Origin: Acidobacteriota bacterium
GTDB lineage: Bacteria > Acidobacteriota > Terriglobia > UBA7540
Assembly (NCBI GenBank): GCA_003165315.1
Contig: PLSX01000112.1
Span: 1 to 64,000, forward strand
Length of the DNA: 64,000 nt
Direction: 5' to 3'
Shown here: positions 19,207 to 29,602 of the stretch, piece after piece
Layout: each line of letters opens with the position of its first letter
How positions within the stretch are numbered: the first letter of the stretch is position 1
Made by a program: the position numbers and the translations under genes
Notes under the pieces: model-generated
The model's database searches: none
Seen by the model: the letters and a program-made list of their open reading frames with translations, nothing else
What the model was told of the DNA's origin: nothing

Positions 19207-19494
19207 TGCAGTGACGTAAACGCTAATCGTCGTCCCGGTGCCGGAATCGACCGTGTAGTAGAGATTGGTGGAGTCGGCTGCCTGCGTGCGATGAACCGCG
19301 ACGTTCGACGTCAGCAGAACAATTTCTTCCTTGGGCGTCTGGCCCACCGCTTGATTGTTGGGCGCCATGATGCCGTGTGGAATCGTGTTGGCCCCGCTGG
19401 CGAGGCCCGTTATATCCACCCTGATCCGCCGTACAAGCTGCCGGCGGTCCAGTCGGAATGTGTAAAGCGTGGTAAAGCTTGCGGAAGCTGACAT
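19204..19494 (-). CDS. Hypothetical phage protein
   Basis: 96 aa, between palindromes in the head module. Confidence 0.55.
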   Translation of the reverse strand: MSASASFTTLYTFRLDRRQLVRRIRVDITGLASGANTIPHGIMAPNNQAVGQTPKEEIVLLTSNVAVHRTQAADSTNLYYTVDSGTGTTISVYVTA

Positions 19495-19502
19495 GATACC
19501 TC

Positions 19503-19576
19503 CTAGGTTACAGGTTATAGGTTACAGGCTATAGGAACTGGTCTTACTATTCCCTGTAACCTGTTTCTTGTTCCCT
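19503..19576. repeat. Heptamer palindrome, flavour AGGTTAC
   Basis: AGGTTAC AGGTTAT AGGTTAC AGGCTAT AGG / CCCTGTAACCTGTTTCTTGTTCCCT. Confidence 0.8.
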
Positions 19577-19916
19577 ACTTCTTTTTTGCCGCCTTGACGG
19601 CTCGGAACGCTACGAACTCCTCGTACTCTGCCTTCTCAGCGGCGGCCTTAACGGCTGCTGCCTCCGCGTCATCCCGGGCTTTCTTTTCCCGGCCATCCAT
19701 GCCGCCGATCGGATCAGGTTTGCCCTGGAATAGCGGCACCTGGCCGCAAGTCAGAGCGCCGGCTTCGTCTTCCGTCAGTTCGATTTCCCCTGACGCGTCC
19801 ACCGGAATCAGCTTCCCGTGGCAGGCGCTGGGCAACGACTTCGCGACCTCTGCGCCCCTGGCAACGTAAATGACGTTGTCTTTTTCGATGGGCTGTAAAA
19901 CTAGATACTTGGGCAT
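19575..19916 (-). CDS. Hypothetical phage protein
   Basis: ATG at 19916 (MPKYLVLQPIEKDN); upstream ORF extension is repeat-derived. Confidence 0.55.
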   Translation of the reverse strand: MPKYLVLQPIEKDNVIYVARGAEVAKSLPSACHGKLIPVDASGEIELTEDEAGALTCGQVPLFQGKPDPIGGMDGREKKARDDAEAAAVKAAAEKAEYEEFVAFRAVKAAKKK

Positions 19917-19925
19917 TATTAGCTC

Positions 19926-20024
19926 CTGGCAAAAGATGCTTTCAGCCATCAGCTATCAGCCAGTACGGTCGCCAGGCGCAGGGCCAGGGCTGACCGCTGA
20001 AAGCTGATAGCTGACAGCTTCCGG
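19926..20024. repeat. Heptamer palindrome, flavour CAGCTAT
   Basis: tcagccatcagctatcagcc / ggctgaccgctgaaagctgatagctgacagctt. Confidence 0.82.
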
Positions 20025-20029
20025 TGTCG

Positions 20030-20971
20030 TTACGCCACCGCGTTCTTGAACACATACATCGCGCCGGGCACGACGATCTTTACGCAGTAGTAGGTTTGGA
20101 ATTCGATCATGTCGCCGCTACGTTCTTCCACCCGGTAGCGTTTGACAATCATTCCGCCGTTGTTGGGCACGCCATACGTCCAGCGGAAGGTGGTGCCGGG
20201 AGTGATCATCAACTGCCCTTGCCCCGGCGGCACATACGCGAGAACGGCATTCTTGCCCCAAATGTAGTTGAGATTGTGCGAGATGCCCTGTTGCGAAGTG
20301 TCATACAGTGATTTGGCAACAATAAGGTTGTCAACGTTGAACAGGCCGGCCAGCTGCTGGTCGGTGGGATACCCGAGCGGCAGCGCGTGGTTCTTGAACC
20401 GGTCGAGGATGATGGGGTGCTGGATCAGTTGCAGCCACACCGGATAGCCGATCAGCAGCGTATTGGGCTCCTTGGTGCAGCTCAGCAGAATCGTCGACCG
20501 CTGCGCGGTAATTGCCGCAACCGGGTCGGAATTCTGAAAGTCGCTCCATTGGCCCGTGCCCGCCAGCGTGGTATTGGGCACTGAGGTGGAGTTCATGACG
20601 AGGTTGTAGATTTGGATTTCCCGCTGCTTGTCGATGATGTCGGCCAGCGTTTCCGTGGTAAAAATCTCGGGGCCAGTGGAGAAATCCCATTTGGCCCGCA
20701 GTTCGTCCGGGATCAGCTGCTTCTGCGCTTTGCCGTCGCAGTAGTACTCATCGTTCGACATGCGCCAGCCGGGCATTTCATTGGCTTCCGTCCCCGGAGC
20801 GCGTTCCGTGTTGTAAGACTTGAAACGCTCGAAACCGAAAATCGGGTAGCGATCGTTCTGCTTTGAAACCGGGAAATCGGGGAACAGCCGTCCCCCCACG
20901 AAATCCTGGTTGCGGTAGAGGACAGAATAGTTGGTCAAAAACTGGTCAAGATGGGCTAAAGAGACTTCCAT
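20030..20971 (-). CDS. Phage major capsid protein
   Basis: ATG at 20971 (MEVSLAHLDQFLTNYSVLYRNQDFVGGRLFPDFPV); length, position and capsid-like N-terminus. Confidence 0.8.
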   Translation of the reverse strand: MEVSLAHLDQFLTNYSVLYRNQDFVGGRLFPDFPVSKQNDRYPIFGFERFKSYNTERAPGTEANEMPGWRMSNDEYYCDGKAQKQLIPDELRAKWDFSTGPEIFTTETLADIIDKQREIQIYNLVMNSTSVPNTTLAGTGQWSDFQNSDPVAAITAQRSTILLSCTKEPNTLLIGYPVWLQLIQHPIILDRFKNHALPLGYPTDQQLAGLFNVDNLIVAKSLYDTSQQGISHNLNYIWGKNAVLAYVPPGQGQLMITPGTTFRWTYGVPNNGGMIVKRYRVEERSGDMIEFQTYYCVKIVVPGAMYVFKNAVA

Positions 20972-20989
20972 CAAAAACTCCTTGGGTAG

Positions 20990-21156
20990 AGAGTCCGAAG
21001 TCCGGCGGCCGGAGTCCGAAGCCAAAACCCACGCGCGCACCGCAGTTGTTTGTCAAACGACAAATTCTGCGGCGGGCGCTGATCCGCGATCCAGAATCCG
21101 AGTTCCCGGAGCCCCGCGACTCCGGACTTCGGACCTTGGACTTCGGACTAAAGCTT
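20990..21156. repeat. Heptamer palindrome, flavour GAGTCCG
   Basis: GAGTCCG AAGTCCG GCGGCCG GAGTCCG AAGCC / CGACTC CGGACTT CGGACCT TGGACTT CGGACT. Confidence 0.85.
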
Positions 21157-21651
21157 TACTTGTTGCAACGTCACCGAGATCCGGATGCGCTGGTTCACCG
21201 CGGTGGATGGGTATTTCGCCCGCCCGACGCAGTAATACATGGTGCCGGTAACGCCGTTGCGGATGGAGGTTACGCGCCCGTAGGCATCGGCGATGTAAAC
21301 CAGGTCATCCGCCTGAATCGTGGTGTCCGCCGCGATCACTTCGGCCTCGGGGGCGTTGGTGATCAATCCCCACGCGCGGCCTTGTGAAACAAAAGGCGAG
21401 GGCGGCACTGTCCCGTTGATGGGGTTGCCGGTGTTGGGGTCGAGCCACAGTTCCGATGTCAGCGGGTACCCGGGCTCCACCACGTCCTGAGCCAGCACGC
21501 CCACGGGTTGCACATTCGCGCCCGTCGGCAGGCCCGCATAGAAGTCCGATTCGGTTGAGGGATTACTCACCGGCAAGCCCATCACGGTCCCGCGCAGCGC
21601 GCGGATATTCGTGTCGAACTTGGCGGCCGTCAATCCTTGATTTCCTAACAT
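21148..21651 (-). CDS. Capsid decoration / DUF2190-like head protein
   Basis: 167 aa next to capsid gene; beta-rich. Confidence 0.55.
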   Translation of the reverse strand: MLGNQGLTAAKFDTNIRALRGTVMGLPVSNPSTESDFYAGLPTGANVQPVGVLAQDVVEPGYPLTSELWLDPNTGNPINGTVPPSPFVSQGRAWGLITNAPEAEVIAADTTIQADDLVYIADAYGRVTSIRNGVTGTMYYCVGRAKYPSTAVNQRIRISVTLQQVKL

Positions 21652-21666
21652 GTTGTTCCTCCTTTA

Positions 21667-21748
21667 GATCAGGTTATAGGTTACAGGTAACAGGTTACAG
21701 AAGAGGTGTTACTGTCACCTGTAACCTGTGCCCCGTAATCTGTTCTTA
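21667..21748. repeat. Heptamer palindrome, flavour AGGTTAC
   Basis: aggttataggttacaggtaacaggttacag / ctgtcacctgtaacctgtgccccgtaatctgt. Confidence 0.85.
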
Positions 21749-23164
21749 TGCGCTCTTCGCATCCGACCGGTAGGTCTTCAGCAAATCGGGATTTTCCTTC
21801 GCCACCAGGGCCCCGGCCCGGCGATACGCTTCCAGTTCACCCAGGCGGACGTCTGCCTGCATGAGTTCCTTTTTTTGCGCTTCCACCATCTTGGAAAAGA
21901 GCTGGCGGGGCGACTCCACTTCCGACCCCGATCCGCCAATGCCCACCACCGTGTTGGCTTTAATCAGGGGCGAGCGGTCTTCAATCAGCGATTTGAAAGC
22001 CGCGCCGTCCGCTAGCGCCAGGCGCAGGGGCGCGCCCGTGGCCATCATGGCGGGAGTGATCAGCCCGCGGTTCAAGGCGTTCTGCACGCGCTGTTCGGCG
22101 TCTTTGGCGCGGCGCCAGCCGGAGCGGCTGATCTTGCCGGAATCGTCAAGCGCATCCAGCTTGCTATTATCCAGTTTGCCGTTTGAGCCGATGGATTCGG
22201 AGAGCAGCGTGACCTCGGCCTTCAGCGGGTGGAGCGCCAGGGTCACCAGACCGCGGATCTCCTCTCTGCTCCGTCCTTCCGCGCCAACCTCGCTCGCGAA
22301 TGTGGAATAGGCGTCGTTCAACGCCTGGACGCCCATGCCCCGCGCGCTCAGCTTGCCCTCCACAGAAGGCCCGTCCTTTCCTGCGTGCCTGCTTGCATAG
22401 TCGTAGAGATGGTCGTTTGCGATCTCGCCGACTTTACGATCTCCGTCGTAGGCTTCGTGCGTGCCTTCGGCGGAGCACTTGATGTTCAACGTTGGCATTT
22501 TTCCTCCTTGTTCCGCCGAGAGGCGGGTTAAAAACGGTCCGCTGTCCGGTGTCCGGTGTCCGGGGTCAGAAGGCCCCGACTCCGGACTCCGGACTCCGGA
22601 CCTCGGACTCTCGACGCTCAGCCACACTTCCGGTAATTCGTCGAGAAACGGTTGATTGGTCAGCGCCACGCTGGTGAGCGTCAAGCCTTGCGACTCTCCC
22701 GTCTTGCGGTCGGGATAGTCCTTGGCAAAGGCCGCCGAAACGTAGCGGTATTCGCGGTTCTTGATCAGTTGCCGCGCCCGGGCCGTGGGTTCGTACCGGC
22801 CATACAGAATGAAGCGGGGCTGGGGGCTGGGTGCTGGAGGCTGGGATTTTCCCGAGCCCCGAGTCCCGAGTCCCGACTCCCGAAACTCTTCCGGCCGATC
22901 CAGCTTCAGGATTCTTCCCGCGCTGGGTGTGGGCTCGCCCGCGGCGCGTTCCAGTTCCTCGCAGGCGTGGTCGTAGTCCACATTCAGGTCGTGGTTGGCA
23001 AGTTTTTGAAAGTTGTCCACGGCCTGGTCAAGGTCCTCGCGGGTGAAGGAAACGTCGCGTCCCCCTTTCACCCAACTGCCGGTAACGAGAATCGGTATGC
23101 GCGCAAGCCCGTCGGCAGGGACGGCACTGAGTTGCGAGATGAAGTGGAACTGTGCGTGACTCAT
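21746..23164 (-). CDS. Phage head maturation protease / scaffold (Mu I-like) with two in-frame repeat-derived inserts
   Basis: VTGSWVKGGRDVSFTREDLDQAVDNF and LDVNYDHA-type N-terminus; inserts FRESGLGTRGSGKSQPPAPSPQP and SPRSGVRSPESGPSDPGHRTPDSG. Confidence 0.7.
   Translation of the reverse strand: MSHAQFHFISQLSAVPADGLARIPILVTGSWVKGGRDVSFTREDLDQAVDNFQKLANHDLNVDYDHACEELERAAGEPTPSAGRILKLDRPEEFRESGLGTRGSGKSQPPAPSPQPRFILYGRYEPTARARQLIKNREYRYVSAAFAKDYPDRKTGESQGLTLTSVALTNQPFLDELPEVWLSVESPRSGVRSPESGPSDPGHRTPDSGPFLTRLSAEQGGKMPTLNIKCSAEGTHEAYDGDRKVGEIANDHLYDYASRHAGKDGPSVEGKLSARGMGVQALNDAYSTFASEVGAEGRSREEIRGLVTLALHPLKAEVTLLSESIGSNGKLDNSKLDALDDSGKISRSGWRRAKDAEQRVQNALNRGLITPAMMATGAPLRLALADGAAFKSLIEDRSPLIKANTVVGIGGSGSEVESPRQLFSKMVEAQKKELMQADVRLGELEAYRRAGALVAKENPDLLKTYRSDAKSA
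22530..22612. repeat. Heptamer palindrome inside protease CDS, flavour GTGTCCG
   Basis: ctgtccggtgtccggtgtccggggtc / gactccggactccggactccggacctcggact. Confidence 0.85.
22816..22890. repeat. Heptamer palindrome inside protease CDS, flavour GGGTGCT/CGGGACT
   Basis: gctgggggctgggtgctggaggctggg / cccgagccccgagtcccgagtcccgactcccg. Confidence 0.8.
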
Positions 23165-23171
23165 GATGCTC

Positions 23172-23284
23172 CTTAGCTTTCAGCGTTCAGCAATCAGCGT
23201 TCAGCGTTCAGCCTTCAACGTTTAGCGTTCAGCTTTTAGCGACCAGCCAGGGCCGTGGCTGACAGCTGATCGCTGAGGGCTTCC
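23172..23284. repeat. Heptamer palindrome, flavour CAGCGTT
   Basis: tttcagcgttcagcaatcagcgttcagcgttcagcc... / gctgacagctgatcgctgagggctt. Confidence 0.8.
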
Positions 23285-23803
23285 TCATTTGTAAATCCCC
23301 GTAATTGTCACGGGCGCGCTGGTGCCGTAGGCTGAGCAGGCGAAGGCGTATTCCGTCAACTGGCCGAACCCCGCCGCCGCCGTGCTGCTGACCGTTGTGG
23401 TGGTGACGCCGGTGGAGACGGGCGCCTGTTGATAGATGTCCCAGGCATTCACGGCATTGCTGCTGACGGTGATGGCCGCCGCACCGCCCAGGTTGAGAAA
23501 TGTCGCGCCGTCGAAGCTGGTCTTGGCCTGCACGGTGCATCCCGTGTAGGTCCCGGAAACCGTGCCGAACACCCAGGTGACGTGAGCGGTTGAAACGCCG
23601 CTGGTGGACGTTGGGTTGGTGGCTGTGCCGGCACCGGCAATCGTCAGGTAAGGATTATCCAGAATGTAACCAAATGCCGGAAAGCGATGCGAGCTGTAAG
23701 GGTCGGCATTCACTTGCGGCAGCCACCGGCTTGACGCCGCCAGCAGGGTCAAAAGAGCGGCAATGCCCGCGGAAATCAGAAGGGAAGTGCGTAAGGTTCT
23801 CAT
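23285..23803 (-). CDS. Secreted/anchored hypothetical protein in phage block
   Basis: N-terminal hydrophobic segment LLISAGIAALLTLLAAS; 172 aa. Confidence 0.55.
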   Translation of the reverse strand: MRTLRTSLLISAGIAALLTLLAASSRWLPQVNADPYSSHRFPAFGYILDNPYLTIAGAGTATNPTSTSGVSTAHVTWVFGTVSGTYTGCTVQAKTSFDGATFLNLGGAAAITVSSNAVNAWDIYQQAPVSTGVTTTTVSSTAAAGFGQLTEYAFACSAYGTSAPVTITGIYK

Positions 23804-23989
23804 AGCGTCTCCAGTTCAAAAAGATCGGTCTATCGGGTCATCGTTATACTGAGCGGCATAAGTGTTCGCGCCTCCGGCTGTAGCGGCGGTCTCTGACCGC
23901 CGCCGTCGATCGGAGATCGACCCCGCAATTTACGTCGCGCTCAAGGCCAGGCAGCCGGCTACTGACGGAAAACGGGCAACAGCAGGCTG

Positions 23990-25807
23990 TCAGTTGTTGG
24001 CTGCCGGCTCGCCCACAACCTCATCATCCACATACTCGCCAAACCCCAATTCATGCCTTGCCTGGTTCACGCTTGCGCGGTCGTTCACCCACGCTCCCGC
24101 CCCGGCAAGTTGGGCGATGATGGCGGCCATGGAATCGATCGACCGCGCCTGCACGTTGGCCGCAACCAGATGGGGAATGGGCGCGTCGGGCCCAAAGTTC
24201 CATTCCACCAGCCGCCGGATGGTTGAATTGCGGATCTGGTGCGCGATATAGTCCGCGGTGTTCTGCGTGGCCAGCATAAAGAAGTCGGTTTGCGAATCGC
24301 CCAGCGCGCGCGAGCCGGTTGCCGTCTGCCCCAGCTCCATAAACATGGCCAGGCACGACGTGGCGATCTGCTGTTTGTGGTACTGGATGGAGGGCAGAAT
24401 CTCGCGAATGCGTCCTTCGATGCCTACCAGTTTGAACTCCGCGCCGTTGGGCAGGGAGAGCCCGGTCTTCTCATGCGCGGCCAACTGCGTCACCCAATTC
24501 TGCGCCGTCTGCACGTCCTGCCTTGAGGGATTGGGCGGCAGCATGATCATGGGCACGCCCAGGGAGTTGCGTTCGCAGGCGATGGCGTCAATCCGTTCCA
24601 AATGCTTCTTCACAAACCAGTGCGGATACATGGCGCGGGTCAGCGGGATACCCCAGAAGTTTGCGCCCTCCTGCTCGTGGGTAAAGACGCACGCCTTGTC
24701 CGTGGGCAGCAGCACGTTTTCAAACCGGTTGCCGCGGTAGCCCCATTGTTCCAGGGCGTAGAGCGTTTCGCCGTCGTCATAAACAAACGGCGGCAGGCTG
24801 GGATCAAGAACCTGCGGATCGGTGTGCCAGCGGTAGAACGTCAGCGCCTGGCGGTCGCACATGCGGCGCAGGCGGATGCGGTCGCCATCCACGGTCACCA
24901 CTTCCTCGTAGCACGCCGCGCCAAAATCCTGCATGCGCAGCGCGTAGCGCACCACCTCTTTCCAATTCTGCGTGTGCCATGAGCCGCGATGGTCCTGCCA
25001 CTCCAGCTTGCCAAACAGGTTGGCGCGTACGAATTCCGCCACCTCCTTGGCCTTCTCCGCCGTCTGCACGCCCACCCCGGTGTTGGAAACGGCGTGGGAG
25101 TTGGGAGTAGGGAGTAGGGAATCGCCCGGCTGATCTTGCTCGTCCCGAGTCCCGAGTCCCGAAACATCCCCCGGCACGACCTCCCACTTCGCGGAAAGAA
25201 TGGGCATCTTGCAGGCGCGCAGCGTGCCCGCCACCTGGCCATCGCCGCGCCGCATTTCCTGATAAGTCCAGATGCCGTTCACGCCTTCCAGCTTGGGGTT
25301 GTACTCGCCCAGGTCGCGCACAAAGCCGGAGGTGATAGGCGTTCCCGGCAGTCCCATCACCGGAGTCCAACCGGCGCGGATGCGTTCCGTATACTCCGTC
25401 ATCGAAATCGGCTCCGGCGCAGGCGTGGCAGGAACGGAATGTGTTGGCGCTACGGGAAGGCCGCTGGACAGCGCGGGACTCGGGACGGAAAAGCCGGAGC
25501 TCGTGACTCGTGACTCGGGACTCGGGGCAAGGGACAAGGGAGTAGGGACACGGGAAAACGAGTCCGAGGTCCGAGGTCCGATGTCCGAAGAAGAAAGTCC
25601 GGCGTCAGAAGTCCGATGTCCGAGGTCCGAAGTCCGCGGCCCGATGCTTGATGCCGGATGTCCGGAATTCGGAATGCTGAATTCGGAATGCTGCAGTCCG
25701 ACTTCACGATCAGCCAATTTCACGGCCGCATCGATCTGCGCTTGCAGCGTCGAGCGCCGTTCGCGATTGAGTTTCCGACTTTGATTGCCGTTACCAGAAC
25801 TTTTCAT
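23990..25807 (-). CDS. Phage portal protein, DUF935 (Mu gp29-like), with in-frame repeat-derived inserts
   Basis: 605 aa; EYTERIRAGWTPVMG..., WTYQEMRRGDGQVAGTLRACKMPILSAKWEV; position after terminase. Confidence 0.85.
   Translation of the reverse strand: MKSSGNGNQSRKLNRERRSTLQAQIDAAVKLADREVGLQHSEFSIPNSGHPASSIGPRTSDLGHRTSDAGLSSSDIGPRTSDSFSRVPTPLSLAPSPESRVTSSGFSVPSPALSSGLPVAPTHSVPATPAPEPISMTEYTERIRAGWTPVMGLPGTPITSGFVRDLGEYNPKLEGVNGIWTYQEMRRGDGQVAGTLRACKMPILSAKWEVVPGDVSGLGTRDEQDQPGDSLLPTPNSHAVSNTGVGVQTAEKAKEVAEFVRANLFGKLEWQDHRGSWHTQNWKEVVRYALRMQDFGAACYEEVVTVDGDRIRLRRMCDRQALTFYRWHTDPQVLDPSLPPFVYDDGETLYALEQWGYRGNRFENVLLPTDKACVFTHEQEGANFWGIPLTRAMYPHWFVKKHLERIDAIACERNSLGVPMIMLPPNPSRQDVQTAQNWVTQLAAHEKTGLSLPNGAEFKLVGIEGRIREILPSIQYHKQQIATSCLAMFMELGQTATGSRALGDSQTDFFMLATQNTADYIAHQIRNSTIRRLVEWNFGPDAPIPHLVAANVQARSIDSMAAIIAQLAGAGAWVNDRASVNQARHELGFGEYVDDEVVGEPAANN
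25089..25166. repeat. Heptamer palindrome inside portal CDS
   Basis: gggagttgggagtagggagtaggga / tcccgagtcccgagtcccga. Confidence 0.8.
25470..25700. repeat. Long compound heptamer array inside portal CDS
   Basis: GAGTCCG AGGTCCG AGGTCCG ATGTCCG ... AAGTCCG ATGTCCG AGGTCCG AAGTCCG ... GGAATTC GGAATGC TGAATTC GGAATGC. Confidence 0.85.
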
Positions 25808-25919
25808 AGGCGTTAGTGATTCATCCTTTTCACCGAAAAAGGCATCGAGCTGTGGAGGTCAGGCCATGGAATTCAAAATTCTTAATTCTTAATTCCTAAT
25901 TCCTCTCCCTCTCACCGCG

Positions 25920-27665
<1,746 letters not shown>

Positions 27666-27689
27666 GGATACGTTGTCTCTCATTAATCG

Positions 27690-27756
27690 ATTCGTAGGGG
27701 CTGGCCTTGTGCCTGCCCGGTTCCGGGCCCCCACAAGGGGTGCCCCTACATGTTCA
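27690..27756. repeat. REP-like hairpin (GTAGGGGC...GCCCCTAC)
   Basis: gtaggggctggccttgtgcctgcccggttccgggcccccacaaggggtgcccctac. Confidence 0.75.
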
Positions 27757-27814
27757 ACGCGGTCCTTATCCCGCACCGCTCTTGTTCAACACTGCTCTTT
27801 TTCAGCACCACCCC

Positions 27815-27925
27815 GGCGCTTTCCGCGCCGTCCCTCCTCGTCTGAGGAGGGGAGTTGTTTCCAAAAGCTCCCCTCCTGATTCAGGAGGGGTGGCGCCTAT
27901 GCGCCGGGGTGGTTACCGGCAACTG
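27815..27925. repeat. Nested palindrome (CACCCCGGCGC...GCGCCGGGGTGG with CTCCTC internal stems)
   Basis: caccccggcgctttccgcgccgtccctcctcgtctgaggagggg ... cccctcctgattcaggaggggtggcgcctatgcgccggggtgg. Confidence 0.8.
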
Positions 27926-28054
27926 TGCGGTTACCGGCAACAGCGTGGTTACCAGCGCCGTCCGGTAACCTGCGGTAGGGGGCTTCCCGCAGCTTGTAAA
28001 ATCCCGCATTTCCGTTCCTCATCGTCAAGCGCCTCGCGAGTTGCAACAATCGGA

Positions 28055-28639
28055 TCATTCTGGTTTCACGCATTCTGTCGGCGCTTCAGAACTCGCTGAA
28101 TTGGCCAGCACGGGAAGTCTTGCGAATCGCGGTTTGGGTGGCTCATCGCCCGCCAGTCCGAAAATCTCTTTAATCCTCTGCATCGCTCGCCGCGACTGGG
28201 CAATGGGATCTTCTTCTTCCTCAGGTTTGGGCGGCTTCAGTTGCCCCGTCTTGAACAGGAATTCCTGCTCCTTAAGGTCTTGCGCCCTGATCTTGATGAA
28301 CAGAGTGCGTGCCGCAATCAGTTGGGGGATGGTCATCTTATCCATCATCTCCCAGAGCTTTGCCAGGAGTAGGGCATCGAACCCTTTTTCACCCCCAAAC
28401 GCAGCTACAGCAGCCTCAATCGTTTCTTTCTTCTCCGCCGTGTGATCTTTTTCCGGAACCCAGCGCTTTTTGCGAAAGCCTTCCACCATCTGTAAGGTCA
28501 CGGAAACACCGAATTGCTGGTAAACCAGGGCTGGGATCTCCGCTGTCGTGCGGCCGTGGTCGAGGTGCGTTTTCACCACAGTAAGCAAGTCCGGAGTGCA
28601 TCCGCCGATTTTCTCTAATTTCAATAGGACTCTAGGCAT
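28055..28639 (-). CDS. Phage small terminase-like / gp27-like (DUF3486-type) protein
   Basis: 194 aa upstream of TerL; HTH-like N-terminus shared with three neighbours; ...FRKKRWVPEKD. Confidence 0.65.
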   Translation of the reverse strand: MPRVLLKLEKIGGCTPDLLTVVKTHLDHGRTTAEIPALVYQQFGVSVTLQMVEGFRKKRWVPEKDHTAEKKETIEAAVAAFGGEKGFDALLLAKLWEMMDKMTIPQLIAARTLFIKIRAQDLKEQEFLFKTGQLKPPKPEEEEDPIAQSRRAMQRIKEIFGLAGDEPPKPRFARLPVLANSASSEAPTECVKPE

Positions 28640-28681
28640 TGAGCCATACTCCTCTGGAATCAGTTAACCCTCTCACTTCAT

Positions 28682-28990
28682 TCATCCCCGAGCCTGGACG
28701 GCCATGGACGCTCTTACCTCTTGCTCGTGTGCAACCTCAAGGGCAGCCAAGATCGATAATTTCTTGTCCTCCAGGAGTTCTTGCTCGGGCACCCAGCGTC
28801 GCGAGCGGAAGCTGCTGACCGGAGATGACGTTAAAACAACTCGGTAATGGTTGTAGAGGAGTACCGCTATTTGTTCCGACGAAATACCCTGTGAAAACCA
28901 CTTCTTCACGTTTTCGGCGAGACCGGGGATACGCTGGTCAAGTTGTTCAATTTTGGTCAGACGCTTCATTTTCATTTGCAACGCCTCCAA
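28682..28990 (-). CDS. Truncated paralogue of the gp27-like protein
   Basis: KIEQLDQRIPGLAENVKKWFSQGISSEQIAVLLYNHYRVVLTSSPVSSFRSRRWVPEQ. Confidence 0.6.
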   Translation of the reverse strand: MEALQMKMKRLTKIEQLDQRIPGLAENVKKWFSQGISSEQIAVLLYNHYRVVLTSSPVSSFRSRRWVPEQELLEDKKLSILAALEVAHEQEVRASMAVQARG

Positions 28991-29119
28991 GGCTTCAAAT
29001 CACCGTGACGCCTTCTCATCGGGCCATTGACCCAACCATCCATCGGGCCGGCGATCCTTGCACGCGAATTCAGAATTCAGATTTCATAATTCCGGATGGC
29101 GCTTCTTCCCGCGCCATGT

Positions 29120-29464
29120 TCAACGGCTATACGGAGCGACATTTGTATTCGCGCCTCCGTTTGTAGTGCCGGATAATGGTGTCAATTGCTGTGCCATGGC
29201 CATCCTGGCCATGCGCGGGCACGGGCAAGTTGCCCGTCGCAATTTCAAAATTCCCGTGGCGCGCATGAGTCTCCGCTCAGGCACCCAACGGTCGGATTGA
29301 AAGCGGCCGACCATACGCGGCGATATTGAAACCTGGTACTTCTCGAAGAGGAGCCGCGATATCCTCGCCGACGTAATGCCTTGTAAGAGCCATCGCCTCA
29401 CGTCATCCGCGAGGCCCGCAAACTGCAAGTCGAGTTGTTCGATCTTGGTCGGTTGATAGTGCAT
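29120..29464 (-). CDS. Truncated paralogue of the gp27-like protein; C-terminus encoded by a hairpin repeat
   Basis: KIEQLDLQFAGLADDVRRWLLQGITSARISRLLFEKYQVSISPRMVGRFQSDRWVPE. Confidence 0.55.
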   Translation of the reverse strand: MHYQPTKIEQLDLQFAGLADDVRRWLLQGITSARISRLLFEKYQVSISPRMVGRFQSDRWVPERRLMRATGILKLRRATCPCPRMARMAMAQQLTPLSGTTNGGANTNVAPYSR

Positions 29465-29554
29465 TTCACGTCCTCAAATCGATCCCGCCATCGGGCCGCT
29501 GATTCACCGGTCCCTTGACCCACCCGCTGATCGGGCTGGCGATCCTCGCACGCG

Positions 29555-29602
29555 ATCTCAGAATTCCGAATTCTTAATTCCCAATTCTTAATTCCAATAG
29601 TT
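29555..29602. repeat. Heptamer array, flavour TTAATTC
   Basis: AGAATTC CGAATTC TTAATTC CCAATTC TTAATTC CAAT. Confidence 0.75.

Noticed and set aside
25470-25700. Possible CRISPR array
   Set aside because: Units are contiguous 7-mers with no unique spacers, no 23-50 bp repeats and no cas genes nearby.
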